Source: an uncultured bacterium
GTDB taxonomy: Bacteria > Gemmatimonadota > Gemmatimonadetes > Longimicrobiales > RSA9
Reading direction: 5' to 3'
Length of the DNA: 6,032 nt
Assembly: GCA_937995995.1 (NCBI GenBank)
Contig: CALKIP010000251.1
Span: forward strand, 1-6,032
Numbering within the stretch: position 1 is the stretch's first letter; every line of letters starts with the position of its first letter. Made by a program: the position numbers and the translations under genes. The notes beneath the pieces were generated by a model. That model did not search any database, had not been told where the DNA came from, and was given only the letters and a program-made list of their open reading frames with translations. Shown here piece by piece: positions 1 to 6,032 of the stretch.

Positions 1-1
1 C

Positions 2-847
<846 letters not shown>

Positions 848-849
848 CA

Positions 850-1176
850 GTGGATCTGTTCGCGCTTGCGTTGTTCGCCGCTCCGGCCCAGGGGGGCGGG
901 GGTGTGGGGATGGCGTTCATCATCCAGTTGCTGGCGATCTTCGCCATCTTCTACTTTCTCCTCATCCGGCCGCAGCGCAAGGCCCAGCAGCGCCACCAGC
1001 AGATGCTCGCGGCGCTCAAGCGCGGGGATTCGATCATGACCGACGGCGGCATCCTCGGCGAGGTCGTCCACCTCGCCGAGGACCGGATCACGATCAAGTC
1101 GGGCGAGTCGCGGATCGTGGTGGCGCGTGGCAAGATCGCGCGCGTCTTCACCGCCGAGGCGGCCGAAAGGAAGTAA
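850..1176 (+). CDS. yajC: Preprotein translocase subunit YajC
   Basis: YajC is a small inner-membrane protein that associates with SecD-SecF and the SecYEG translocon and helps protein export and membrane insertion. Read from GTG 850 it has 108 residues, the usual family size. A short N-terminal segment and a Gly-rich linker (residues 15-20) precede one transmembrane helix at about residues 21-39. The helix ends in LLIRPQRK, a hallmark of the family. A cytoplasmic domain follows with the conserved KRGDSIMTDGGILGEV stretch and a C-terminal beta-rich part. The alternative start is ATG 844, which would overlap the tgt stop as ATGA and add two residues. The Shine-Dalgarno spacing favours 850. The gene follows tgt as in many bacteria, but the next gene is def rather than secD, so secDF must lie elsewhere. 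Confidence 0.93.
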   Translation: MDLFALALFAAPAQGGGGVGMAFIIQLLAIFAIFYFLLIRPQRKAQQRHQQMLAALKRGDSIMTDGGILGEVVHLAEDRITIKSGESRIVVARGKIARVFTAEAAERK

Positions 1177-1185
1177 ACGAGTTCG

Positions 1186-1689
1186 ATGGCAGTACGAGAG
1201 ATCAAGCTGCTGGGCGATCCGGTGCTGCGCCGGAAGGCGGAGCCGGTCGCCGAGGTCGACGATGAGATTCGGGGGCTCATCGACGACATGCTGGAGACCA
1301 TGTACGATGCCGACGGCGTGGGGCTGGCGGCGCCGCAGGTCGGGATCGGCAAACGCGTGATCGTCGTCGACGTGCGAGATCCGGATGCGCCGCCCTTCGC
1401 CCTGATCAACCCGATCATCGTCGAGCGTGGCGACGAAGTGGAGCGAGGCGAGGAGGGCTGCCTGAGCATCCCCGGTCTCAAGGAGATCGTCGAGCGTCCA
1501 GCCGAGGTCGTCGTCGAAGGGCTGGACCGCGACGGCAACCCTCGACGCATCGAGGCCGAGGGCCTGCTCGCACGTGCGCTCCAGCATGAGGTCGACCACC
1601 TGGACGGCATCCTCTTCATCGATCGTGTCAGCCCGCTCAAGCGGCAGATGCTGCTGAAGCGCTGGAAGAAAGTCGGCAAACAGGGCTAG
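1186..1689 (+). CDS. def: Peptide deformylase
   Basis: Def removes the formyl group from the N-terminal methionine of new polypeptides at the ribosome exit, using a metal, usually Fe2+. The 167-residue protein has all three family motifs. Motif 1 is GVGLAAPQ (residues 44-51, with the oxyanion Gln51). Motif 2 is EGCLSIPG, with metal ligand Cys92. Motif 3 is QHEVDHLDG, with His134 and His138 as metal ligands and Glu135 as the catalytic acid. The start ATG at 1186 gives the classical N-terminus ([15 protein letters not shown]), and AAGGAAG at 1167-1173 lies 12 nt upstream, rather far but plausible. The C-terminus is a basic helix, as in most bacterial Def proteins. It is 9 nt downstream of yajC and 18 nt upstream of fmt, which supplies the formyl group that Def later removes. 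The assignment is secure. Confidence 0.97.
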   Translation: MAVREIKLLGDPVLRRKAEPVAEVDDEIRGLIDDMLETMYDADGVGLAAPQVGIGKRVIVVDVRDPDAPPFALINPIIVERGDEVERGEEGCLSIPGLKEIVERPAEVVVEGLDRDGNPRRIEAEGLLARALQHEVDHLDGILFIDRVSPLKRQMLLKRWKKVGKQG

Positions 1690-1707
1690 GACGCGAGAAG
1701 CGAGTCA

Positions 1708-2652
1708 ATGAACGTTCTCTTCTGGGGCACACCGGACTTCGCGATACCGTCGCTGAGGGCGCTCCTCGGCGAGGGGCACGAGGTGGTGGGGGTGGTGACG
1801 CAGCCGGACCGGCCCGCGGGGCGGGGGCGTGCGCTCCAGCCGCCGCCGGTCAAGCGCGTGGCGCTGGAAGAGGGGATCCCGGTGCTGCAGCCCGAGCGCG
1901 CACGGGGCGAGGCGTTCATGGAGGAGTTGCGGCGCCTGGAGCCGGAGCTGTCGGTCGTCGTCGCCTACGGCCAGATCCTGCGACGTGAGGTGCTGGAGCT
2001 GCCGCGACTCGGCTCGATCAACGTACACGCCTCGCTTCTCCCCGAGCTTCGGGGCGCGGCGCCGATCAACTGGGCCATCATCCGCGGCCACCAGGAGACG
2101 GGTGTGACGATCATGCAGATGGTCGAAGCGATGGACGCGGGTCCGATCCTCTTCCAGGCCACGGAGCCGATCGGCAGGGATGAGCGGGCGGGCGACCTGT
2201 GGACGCGGCTGAGCGAGGTGGGCGCGGCGGCGTTGATCGAGGCGCTCGCGCTCCTGGAGGTCGGCGGGTTGGAGGCGGTCGAGCAGGACGATTCGAAGGC
2301 GACGTATGCGCCGAAGATCGGGCGCGCGGATGCGCGGATCGACTGGTCGCTCGATGCGGTGAGCGTCGACCGCTGGATCCGCGGCCTCGATCCGGTGCCC
2401 GGTGGCTGGACCACATGGCAGGGCCAGGAACTCAAGGTCTACCGGCCGCGCCCGATGCCTGACCTGGATCACGGCGTCGAGCCGGGCACGATCCTCGAGG
2501 CGGACCCGAGCGATCCGACGCAGGGGCTCTTCGTGGCGTGTGGCACGGGCGCCATCTACGTCCGTGAGGTCAAGCCGGCGGGGAAGCGACGCATGATGTC
2601 CGCCGAGTGGGTGCGGGGCCGTGGGCCGGAGACGGGAGAGCGCTTCGAGTGA
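1708..2652 (+). CDS. fmt: Methionyl-tRNA formyltransferase
   Basis: Fmt transfers a formyl group from 10-formyltetrahydrofolate to the amino group of Met on initiator tRNA, making fMet-tRNA for translation initiation. The 314-residue length matches the family (E. coli 315). The N-terminal catalytic Rossmann-like domain begins MNVLFWGTPDFAIPSL and carries the flexible loop PDRPAGRGR (residues 33-41). The catalytic triad of the formyltransferase family is present: Asn105 and His107 in INVHASLLPELRGAAPI, and Asp143 in AMDAGPIL. The C-terminal tRNA-binding domain (about residues 207-314) includes DWSLDA, IRGLDPVPGGWT and the near-terminal PAGKRRMMSAEW. The upstream gap has only a weak purine-rich site (GCGAGAAGCGAG). 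The gene forms the common def-fmt pair. What follows is unusual: a thiamine gene, 13 nt after the stop, instead of rsmB. Confidence 0.97.
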   Translation: MNVLFWGTPDFAIPSLRALLGEGHEVVGVVTQPDRPAGRGRALQPPPVKRVALEEGIPVLQPERARGEAFMEELRRLEPELSVVVAYGQILRREVLELPRLGSINVHASLLPELRGAAPINWAIIRGHQETGVTIMQMVEAMDAGPILFQATEPIGRDERAGDLWTRLSEVGAAALIEALALLEVGGLEAVEQDDSKATYAPKIGRADARIDWSLDAVSVDRWIRGLDPVPGGWTTWQGQELKVYRPRPMPDLDHGVEPGTILEADPSDPTQGLFVACGTGAIYVREVKPAGKRRMMSAEWVRGRGPETGERFE

Positions 2653-2665
2653 CGCGAGAGCCGCG

Positions 2666-3298
2666 GTGGGCGTCCCTCGGCTGCACCTGATCACCAACGA
2701 TGCCGTCCTGCGTGATGCCGGCTTCGTCGACCGGGCGGATGCGGTGCTCGCGGCACTGGGCCCCGCGGCGGCACTTCACCTTCGCGGGCACGGGTTGGAT
2801 GGCGGAGTGCTGTTCCACCTGGCGGATCGGCTGAGGCCGTCCGCTTCGGCTGCGGGCGCGATGCTGGTCGTGAACGACCGCGTGGACGTGGCGCTCGCAG
2901 CCGGGATCCGGGCGGTCCAACTCGGTCGGCACGCCATGCCGGTGCAGGAGGTGCGGCGGCTGCTCGGCGAGGCCGCGCGGATCGGCTATTCGGCGCATGG
3001 CGCCGAGGAGGCGCGCGCCGCGGTGGACGCGGGAGCGGACTTCGTAGTGATCGGCACGATCTACCCGACGGCGTCGCACCCGGGCGATCCGGGGGCAGGG
3101 CCGGAGCGGGTGGCGCGGACGGCCGAGATGGTGCGGGTGCCGATCATCGCGATCGGCGGGATCACGCCCGCGCGGGTGGCGGAGGTGGTTGAGGCGGGCG
3201 CCCACGGCGTAGCGGTCCTCGGCGGCGTTTGGCACGCGGCCGACGCCGCGGCTGCGGCGCGAAACTATCTGGAAGCGCTGGAGGAGGTTTCGACATGA
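2666..3298 (+). CDS. ThiE/TenI-family protein, TenI-like thiazole tautomerase candidate
   Basis: This is a TIM-barrel protein of the thiamine phosphate synthase/TenI superfamily, 210 residues from GTG 2666. A GAGAG site 5 nt upstream supports this start, and the residues immediately after it (PRLHLITND) match the family N-terminus. Visible family motifs are LHLRGHG (37-43), VVNDRVDVAL (68-77), GYSAHGAEEA (107-116), GADFVVIGTIYPT (123-135) and PIIAIGGITPARV (159-171). Compared with B. subtilis ThiE, Arg59, Asn92, Asp93 and Ser130 have counterparts. Lys61 is replaced by His42, metal ligand Asp112 by Ala90, and Lys159 by His138. These losses argue against TMP synthase activity. The order tenI-like-thiS-thiG resembles the B. 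subtilis tenA-tenI-thiO-thiS-thiG operon and favours thiazole tautomerase. However, the TenI catalytic His122 is Thr131 here. The last codon overlaps thiS as ATGA, implying coupled translation. The family is secure; the exact reaction is not. Confidence 0.88.
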   Translation: MGVPRLHLITNDAVLRDAGFVDRADAVLAALGPAAALHLRGHGLDGGVLFHLADRLRPSASAAGAMLVVNDRVDVALAAGIRAVQLGRHAMPVQEVRRLLGEAARIGYSAHGAEEARAAVDAGADFVVIGTIYPTASHPGDPGAGPERVARTAEMVRVPIIAIGGITPARVAEVVEAGAHGVAVLGGVWHAADAAAAARNYLEALEEVST

Positions 3299-3516
3299 CG
3301 ACGGCGACCGATACGATTCAGGTCCAGTTGAACGGCGAGTCGCGGCGAGTCGCGGCGGGCCGGACGGTGGCCGGGCTGCTCGACGACCTGGGGCTGCACC
3401 CGCGGCTCGTGGTGGTCGAGCACAACCGGGAGATCCTGGACCGCGAGCGTTACGACGAGGTCGTGGTCCGTGAGGGCGATACGCTGGAGCTGGTTCACTT
3501 CGTGGGCGGCGGCTGA
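3295..3516 (+). CDS. thiS: Sulfur carrier protein ThiS
   Basis: ThiS is a small ubiquitin-like protein whose C-terminal glycine is adenylated and converted to a thiocarboxylate, which donates sulfur to ThiG for the thiazole ring of thiamine. The 73-residue protein is slightly longer than E. coli ThiS (66), with a short N-terminal extension. It shows the beta-grasp pattern: IQVQLNGE (8-15), GRTVAGLLDDLGL (22-34), VVVEHNREIL (39-48), EGDTLELVHFVGGG (60-73). The C-terminal Gly-Gly is followed by no further residue, as needed for activity. A strong GAGGAGG site at 3281-3287 lies 7 nt before the ATG. The ATG overlaps the stop of the TenI-like gene, so the two are probably translated together. No adenylating enzyme (ThiF) or glycine oxidase (ThiO/ThiH) gene is in the window. 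Confidence 0.95.
   Translation: MTTATDTIQVQLNGESRRVAAGRTVAGLLDDLGLHPRLVVVEHNREILDRERYDEVVVREGDTLELVHFVGGG
3333..3357 (+). repeat. Short tandem repeat, 10-bp period, inside thiS
   Basis: The unit CGGCGAGTCG occurs twice head to tail and begins a third time (CGGCG). Because 10 is not a multiple of 3, the copies are read in different frames, giving E-S-R-R-V-A-A-G. The encoded region is the variable loop between the first two beta strands of ThiS. It is probably a chance product of GC-rich coding sequence, though such repeats can slip during replication. Confidence 0.6.
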
Positions 3517-3523
3517 GCCGCCC
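3504..3523 (+). other. GC-only hairpin over the thiS stop codon
   Basis: GGGCGGC (3504-3510) and GCCGCCC (3517-3523) form a perfect 7-bp stem with a 6-nt loop containing the TGA stop of thiS. A register-shifted 6-bp alternative (3508-3513 with 3517-3522) also exists. No T-run follows, so it is not a typical intrinsic terminator. The 5' arm encodes the required C-terminal Gly residues, so part of the pairing may simply reflect glycine codons. Confidence 0.5.
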
Positions 3524-3534
3524 TGCCCGATCGA

Positions 3535-3570
3535 CGCGGGTAGGGCCGGAGACAGCCGAGCCCACCCGCG
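3535..3570 (+). other. Strong stem-loop in the thiS-thiG intergenic gap
   Basis: In the only sizeable non-coding gap of the window (3517-3594), two 15-nt arms (3535-3549 and 3556-3570) pair over 14 base pairs: 7 bp (CGCGGGT/ACCCGCG), then 4 bp (GGGC/GCCC), then 3 bp (CGG/CCG). A single A is bulged on each side (3542 and 3559), and a 6-nt AGACAG loop closes the stem. The downstream sequence has no T-tract, so a classical Rho-independent terminator is unlikely. It ends 14 nt before the thiG Shine-Dalgarno site. Possible roles are mRNA stabilisation or processing, or partial attenuation that sets the ThiS:ThiG ratio. The pairing is seen directly; the role is inference. Confidence 0.65.
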
Positions 3571-3584
3571 CCGCCCTGGAAAGC

Positions 3585-3590
3585 TGGAGG
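3585..3590 (+). promoter_or_regulatory. thiG ribosome binding site
   Basis: TGGAGG lies 4 nt before ATG 3595. It selects this start over the in-frame ATG codons at 3619 and 3622, which have no comparable site upstream. The site is outside the 3535-3570 stem, so that hairpin would not mask it directly. Confidence 0.65.
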
Positions 3591-3594
3591 ACCG

Positions 3595-4395
3595 ATGACG
3601 ACGACGACCGAGAAGGTCATGATGGACGAGCCCCTGGTCATTGCCGGCCGCGAGTTCACCTCGCGACTGGTGGTGGGCACGGGCAAGTATCGGACGAACG
3701 AGGAGATGGTGCGCGCCATCGAGGCGAGTGGCGCAGAGATGGTGACGGTCGCGGTGCGTCGCGTCGACCTGGACCGCACCAAGGAGGAGGGGATCCTCTA
3801 CCATCTCGATCCTGAGAAGATCTTCCTGCTGCCGAACACGGCCGGGTGCTACACGGCGGACGAGGCGGTCCGGTACGCCCGCCTGGGCCGCGCCGCTGGG
3901 CTGAACGACTGGGTCAAGCTGGAAGTGATCGGTGACCGGCGTACCCTGCTCCCGGACGTGGCCGCGACGCTCGAGGCGGCAAAGACGCTGGCGGCCGAGG
4001 GCTTCAAGGTGATGGCCTACACGAACGAAGACGTGGTCACGGCGCTGCGTCTGGAGGACGCCGGGTGCGTTGCGGTGATGCCACTCGCCAGCCCGATCGG
4101 CAGCGGGCTCGGGTTGGTGAACCCGTACTACATCCGTGAGATCAAGAACCGCCTTTCCGTCCCGGTGCTCGTGGACGCCGGCGTCGGTACCGCGTCCGAC
4201 GCCTGTCTGACCATGGAGCAGGGCGTCGACGGCATCCTCATGAACACGGCGATCGCCGAGGCCAAGGACCCGGTGCGCATGGCGCACGCGATGCGCCTGG
4301 GCATCCAGGCCGGGCGTCTGGCCTACCTCGCCGGCCGGATGCCGCGCCGGGAGGTTGCGGTGCCGTCGTCGCCGGAAGTGGGCATGCTCGCTTGA
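3595..4395 (+). CDS. thiG: Thiazole synthase ThiG
   Basis: ThiG condenses 1-deoxy-D-xylulose 5-phosphate, dehydroglycine and ThiS thiocarboxylate into the thiazole phosphate of thiamine, in the cytoplasm. The 266-residue TIM barrel has the family landmarks in order: SRLVVGTGKY (23-32), LLPNTAGCYTADEA (78-91), WVKLEVIGD (106-114) with Lys108 as the imine-forming lysine and Glu110, GCVAVMPLASPIGSGLG (157-173), and VLVDAGVGTASDA (191-203) with the conserved Asp194. It ends with a short variable tail. The first 10-12 residues (Thr-rich MTTTTEKVMM) are a non-conserved extension; starting at Met9 or Met10 would also give a complete protein, but the TGGAGG site supports 3595. The gene follows thiS, its sulfur donor, after a 78-nt structured gap. 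Its stop overlaps the TTG start of rsmB by 4 nt. Confidence 0.97.
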   Translation: MTTTTEKVMMDEPLVIAGREFTSRLVVGTGKYRTNEEMVRAIEASGAEMVTVAVRRVDLDRTKEEGILYHLDPEKIFLLPNTAGCYTADEAVRYARLGRAAGLNDWVKLEVIGDRRTLLPDVAATLEAAKTLAAEGFKVMAYTNEDVVTALRLEDAGCVAVMPLASPIGSGLGLVNPYYIREIKNRLSVPVLVDAGVGTASDACLTMEQGVDGILMNTAIAEAKDPVRMAHAMRLGIQAGRLAYLAGRMPRREVAVPSSPEVGMLA

Positions 4396-5699
4396 AGGTG
4401 ACATCGGCCCGCTGGGCCGCCCTAGACGTACTGCGCGACGTCCGCCGGGGCGAGCTGGCGGACCGGGCGCTGGCCCGGGCACTCGAGCGCGTGGCGGCGC
4501 GAGACCGCCCGTGGACGCAGGAACTGGTATACGGCACGTTTCGGCTGCGCGGTCGACTCGATTTCATGCTCGACCAGCTGGTGCGGCGTGGCATTGCCTC
4601 GCTCGACCCGGACGTGCTCGATATCCTGCGGCTCGGTGCCTACCAACTCCTCGAGATGGGGAGCGTGCCGGTCTATGCGGCGGTCTCGCAGGCCGTCGAA
4701 ATGACGAAGAAGGTGGCGGGGAAGGGGGCGGGCGGGCTGGTCAACGGCGTGCTCCACTCCCTGAGCCGTCGACGGGGTGAGCTCGAGTTCCCGGAACCTG
4801 CGACCGATCCTGTTGGGTACCTGAGTACGTGGGGCTCCCACCCGCGCTGGCTCGTCGAGCGGTGGGTGCGTCGCTACGGCGCCGAGGCTGCACGGACGCT
4901 GGTCGAGGCGAACAATACCCGGCCGGAACTCTTCGTGCGGCCGCTGCGGATCGAACTAACCGAGGCGGAGGCCCGACTCGCGGCGGCGGGAATCGAGGCG
5001 CGGAGGGTGCCATTCGCACCCGATGCGTTGCGGGTCATGCCGCCGGCGACCGCACTCGACGCGTTGGCTGCGGTGCCCGCCATCGTTCAGGATCCCGCCG
5101 CGGGCCTCGTCGTCCGCTACGCCGCGGTGCCCGAGGGCGCGCTGATTGCGGATCTGTGCGCCGCCCCCGGCGGCAAGGCGTTGGAGTTGGCGGAGCGGGC
5201 GCGGTATGCCGTGGCCGCGGATGTGTCATTCGGCCGGATGGGCCGGGTACGGGAGAATGCCGACCGGGTCGGCGGGATGCCGCTCGGACTCGTCGTCGCC
5301 GATGCGCGCTGGCCACCGCTCCGGGAGGTCGACGTGGTGCTCCTGGATGTGCCGTGCACTGGTACCGGCACACTGCGGCGGCACCCCGACGGCAAGTGGC
5401 GTCTGGGGCCGATGGATCTCCCCGCGTTGACCGAGCTCCAGCGCGAGATCCTCGAGGCGGGGGCCGCGCGAGTCCGCCCCGGGGGGCTGCTGGTGTATTC
5501 GACCTGCTCGCTGGAGCCTGAAGAAAACGAAGAGCAAGTGGACGCGTTCCTGGATCGTCATCCCGAATTCGAGCTGGAGCCGACGCCGGCGGGCACGGTG
5601 TCGGCCGAACTGCTCGATGAGGCCGGCCGCCTCGTCGTCCTCCCGCAGGCGACGGGCGTGGATGGAGCGTTCGCCGCGCGCCTGCGCCGGAAGGATTGA
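4392..5699 (+). CDS. rsmB: 16S rRNA (cytosine-C5) methyltransferase RsmB
   Basis: RsmB methylates C967 (E. coli numbering) of 16S rRNA at carbon 5, using S-adenosylmethionine. The 435-residue length matches E. coli RsmB (429). An N-terminal NusB-like helical RNA-binding domain covers about residues 1-130 (ARWAALDVL near the start, PVYAAVSQAVEMTKK at 93-107). The C-terminal Rossmann methyltransferase domain carries the SAM-binding motif DLCAAPGGK (254-262), then DVPCTGTG with Cys322, which assists product release, and YSTCS with the nucleophile Cys372, followed by PEENE. Both cysteines of the m5C mechanism are present. The most likely start is TTG 4392, overlapping the thiG stop as TTGA; GTG 4398 is a possible alternative. 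Neither has a well-spaced Shine-Dalgarno site (GGAAG at 4374-4378 is 13 nt from the TTG), so expression probably depends on coupling to thiG. Its usual partners def and fmt lie 1.7 kb upstream. Confidence 0.95.
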   Translation: MKVTSARWAALDVLRDVRRGELADRALARALERVAARDRPWTQELVYGTFRLRGRLDFMLDQLVRRGIASLDPDVLDILRLGAYQLLEMGSVPVYAAVSQAVEMTKKVAGKGAGGLVNGVLHSLSRRRGELEFPEPATDPVGYLSTWGSHPRWLVERWVRRYGAEAARTLVEANNTRPELFVRPLRIELTEAEARLAAAGIEARRVPFAPDALRVMPPATALDALAAVPAIVQDPAAGLVVRYAAVPEGALIADLCAAPGGKALELAERARYAVAADVSFGRMGRVRENADRVGGMPLGLVVADARWPPLREVDVVLLDVPCTGTGTLRRHPDGKWRLGPMDLPALTELQREILEAGAARVRPGGLLVYSTCSLEPEENEEQVDAFLDRHPEFELEPTPAGTVSAELLDEAGRLVVLPQATGVDGAFAARLRRKD

Positions 5700-5702
5700 G
5701 TC

Positions 5703-6032
5703 ATGCTGGGGGATAGTCTTCGCCGGAGTCGGAAGCTGGATCGCAAGCCGCAACGGCCGGCGGCCCGGTCTGCGCCGTCGCTCCGCTGGAGCCGGTGGCT
5801 CCTCGCCGGCCTCATAGCGCTGGTCGTGAGCTTCGGTGTCGGATACGGCGTTGCCGTCTGGGTACTCTTCCCCGTGCCCGATGCCGCGACCGGAGATGCG
5901 ACGCCGACGCCACGCCTCGTGGGACTCGAACTCACGGAGGCGCAGGAGCGGATCGAGGCGCTCGGGCTCGAGGTCGGCGGCATCACCTGGCTGCCTCACT
6001 CCAGGGAATCGGCAGGGCGCGTCATCGCACAG
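5703..6032 (+). CDS. Membrane-anchored PASTA-domain protein, 3' partial
   Basis: The frame from ATG 5703 stays open to the window edge (110 residues), so the gene is cut at its 3' end. AAGGA at 5691-5695, 7 nt before the ATG, is a good ribosome site, and the gene begins 3 nt after the rsmB stop. A basic N-terminal segment (residues 1-32, rich in Arg/Lys) is followed by one transmembrane helix at about 33-56. An acidic and Thr/Pro linker comes next, then a PASTA-like domain from about residue 70: PRLVGLELTEAQERIEALGL, then GRVIAQ at 105-110, matching the P-x-LVGL...A...L-x-x-x-GL...G-x-V-x-x-Q pattern. PASTA domains bind cell-wall muropeptides or peptidoglycan in Ser/Thr kinases and penicillin-binding proteins. 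The cytoplasmic part here is too short for a kinase. More PASTA repeats may follow beyond the edge. The function is unknown; a periplasmic envelope role is inferred. Confidence 0.85.
   Translation, partial: MLGDSLRRSRKLDRKPQRPAARSAPSLRWSRWLLAGLIALVVSFGVGYGVAVWVLFPVPDAATGDATPTPRLVGLELTEAQERIEALGLEVGGITWLPHSRESAGRVIAQ

Noticed and set aside
891..909. G-rich run in yajC as a possible G-quadruplex
   Set aside because: It has only three G-runs separated by short loops, so a four-run, three-tier quadruplex cannot form from it. It simply encodes the Gly-rich linker.
1705..2697. Antisense open frame (330 codons) opposite fmt
   Set aside because: It mirrors fmt almost end to end and has an Arg/Leu-rich, low-complexity translation without motifs. 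It is a shadow of the real gene.
3504..3575. Rho-independent terminator after thiS
   Set aside because: The stems are strong, but no T-run follows either one, and thiG continues in the same direction with its own ribosome site.
3517..3594. TPP riboswitch upstream of thiG
   Set aside because: The conserved THI-box core sequences are absent. The CTGAG at 3513-3517 is followed by C, and the gap is too short for the full aptamer plus expression platform.
3265..4482. Long antisense open frame (405 codons) opposite thiS and thiG
   Set aside because: It is entirely opposite well-conserved genes, and its translation is a His/Arg-rich mix with no recognisable domain. Long antisense frames are expected in sequence with strong GC3 bias.
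4829..5521. Alternative + strand frame (230 codons) within rsmB
   Set aside because: It is Gly/Arg-rich and overlaps the catalytic domain of RsmB, whose frame carries all the conserved motifs.

Overview
The window is a dense, GC-rich bacterial stretch in which every supported gene lies on the + strand. It holds eight protein-coding genes, two of them cut by the window edges. Neighbouring genes are 2 to 18 nt apart or overlap by 4 nt. The one exception is a 78-nt gap between thiS and thiG. The layout looks like one long operon or an uninterrupted co-directional run. I see no tRNA, rRNA, CRISPR array, insertion sequence or integration signature, and no gene-free stretch longer than 78 nt.

Layout, left to right: tgt (tRNA-guanine transglycosylase, 5' end missing); yajC (preprotein translocase accessory subunit); def (peptide deformylase); fmt (methionyl-tRNA formyltransferase); a ThiE/TenI-family protein that looks more like a thiazole tautomerase than a thiamine phosphate synthase; thiS (sulfur-carrier protein); thiG (thiazole synthase); rsmB (16S rRNA m5C methyltransferase); and the N-terminal part of a membrane-anchored PASTA-domain protein (3' end missing).

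Functionally there are two themes. Tgt, Def, Fmt and RsmB handle tRNA modification, formylation and deformylation of the initiator methionine, and rRNA methylation. The tenI-like, thiS and thiG genes form a thiazole-synthesis module for thiamine. That module sits between fmt and rsmB, which are direct neighbours in many bacteria (E. coli has def-fmt-rsmB). YajC here leads into def rather than into secD-secF.

High GC with strong third-position bias, a tgt-yajC start, a def-fmt...rsmB core and a kinase-free PASTA protein behind rsmB would fit Gemmatimonadota or a similar high-GC non-proteobacterial lineage. This is a tentative inference from gene order and sequence style.

Most genes are ordinary housekeeping genes. 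The points worth a second look are the TenI-like protein, which lacks key residues of both known activities; a strong 14-bp imperfect hairpin in the thiS-thiG gap; the embedded thiazole module with no room for a TPP riboswitch; and the PASTA protein. I found no clear evidence of a previously undescribed system.
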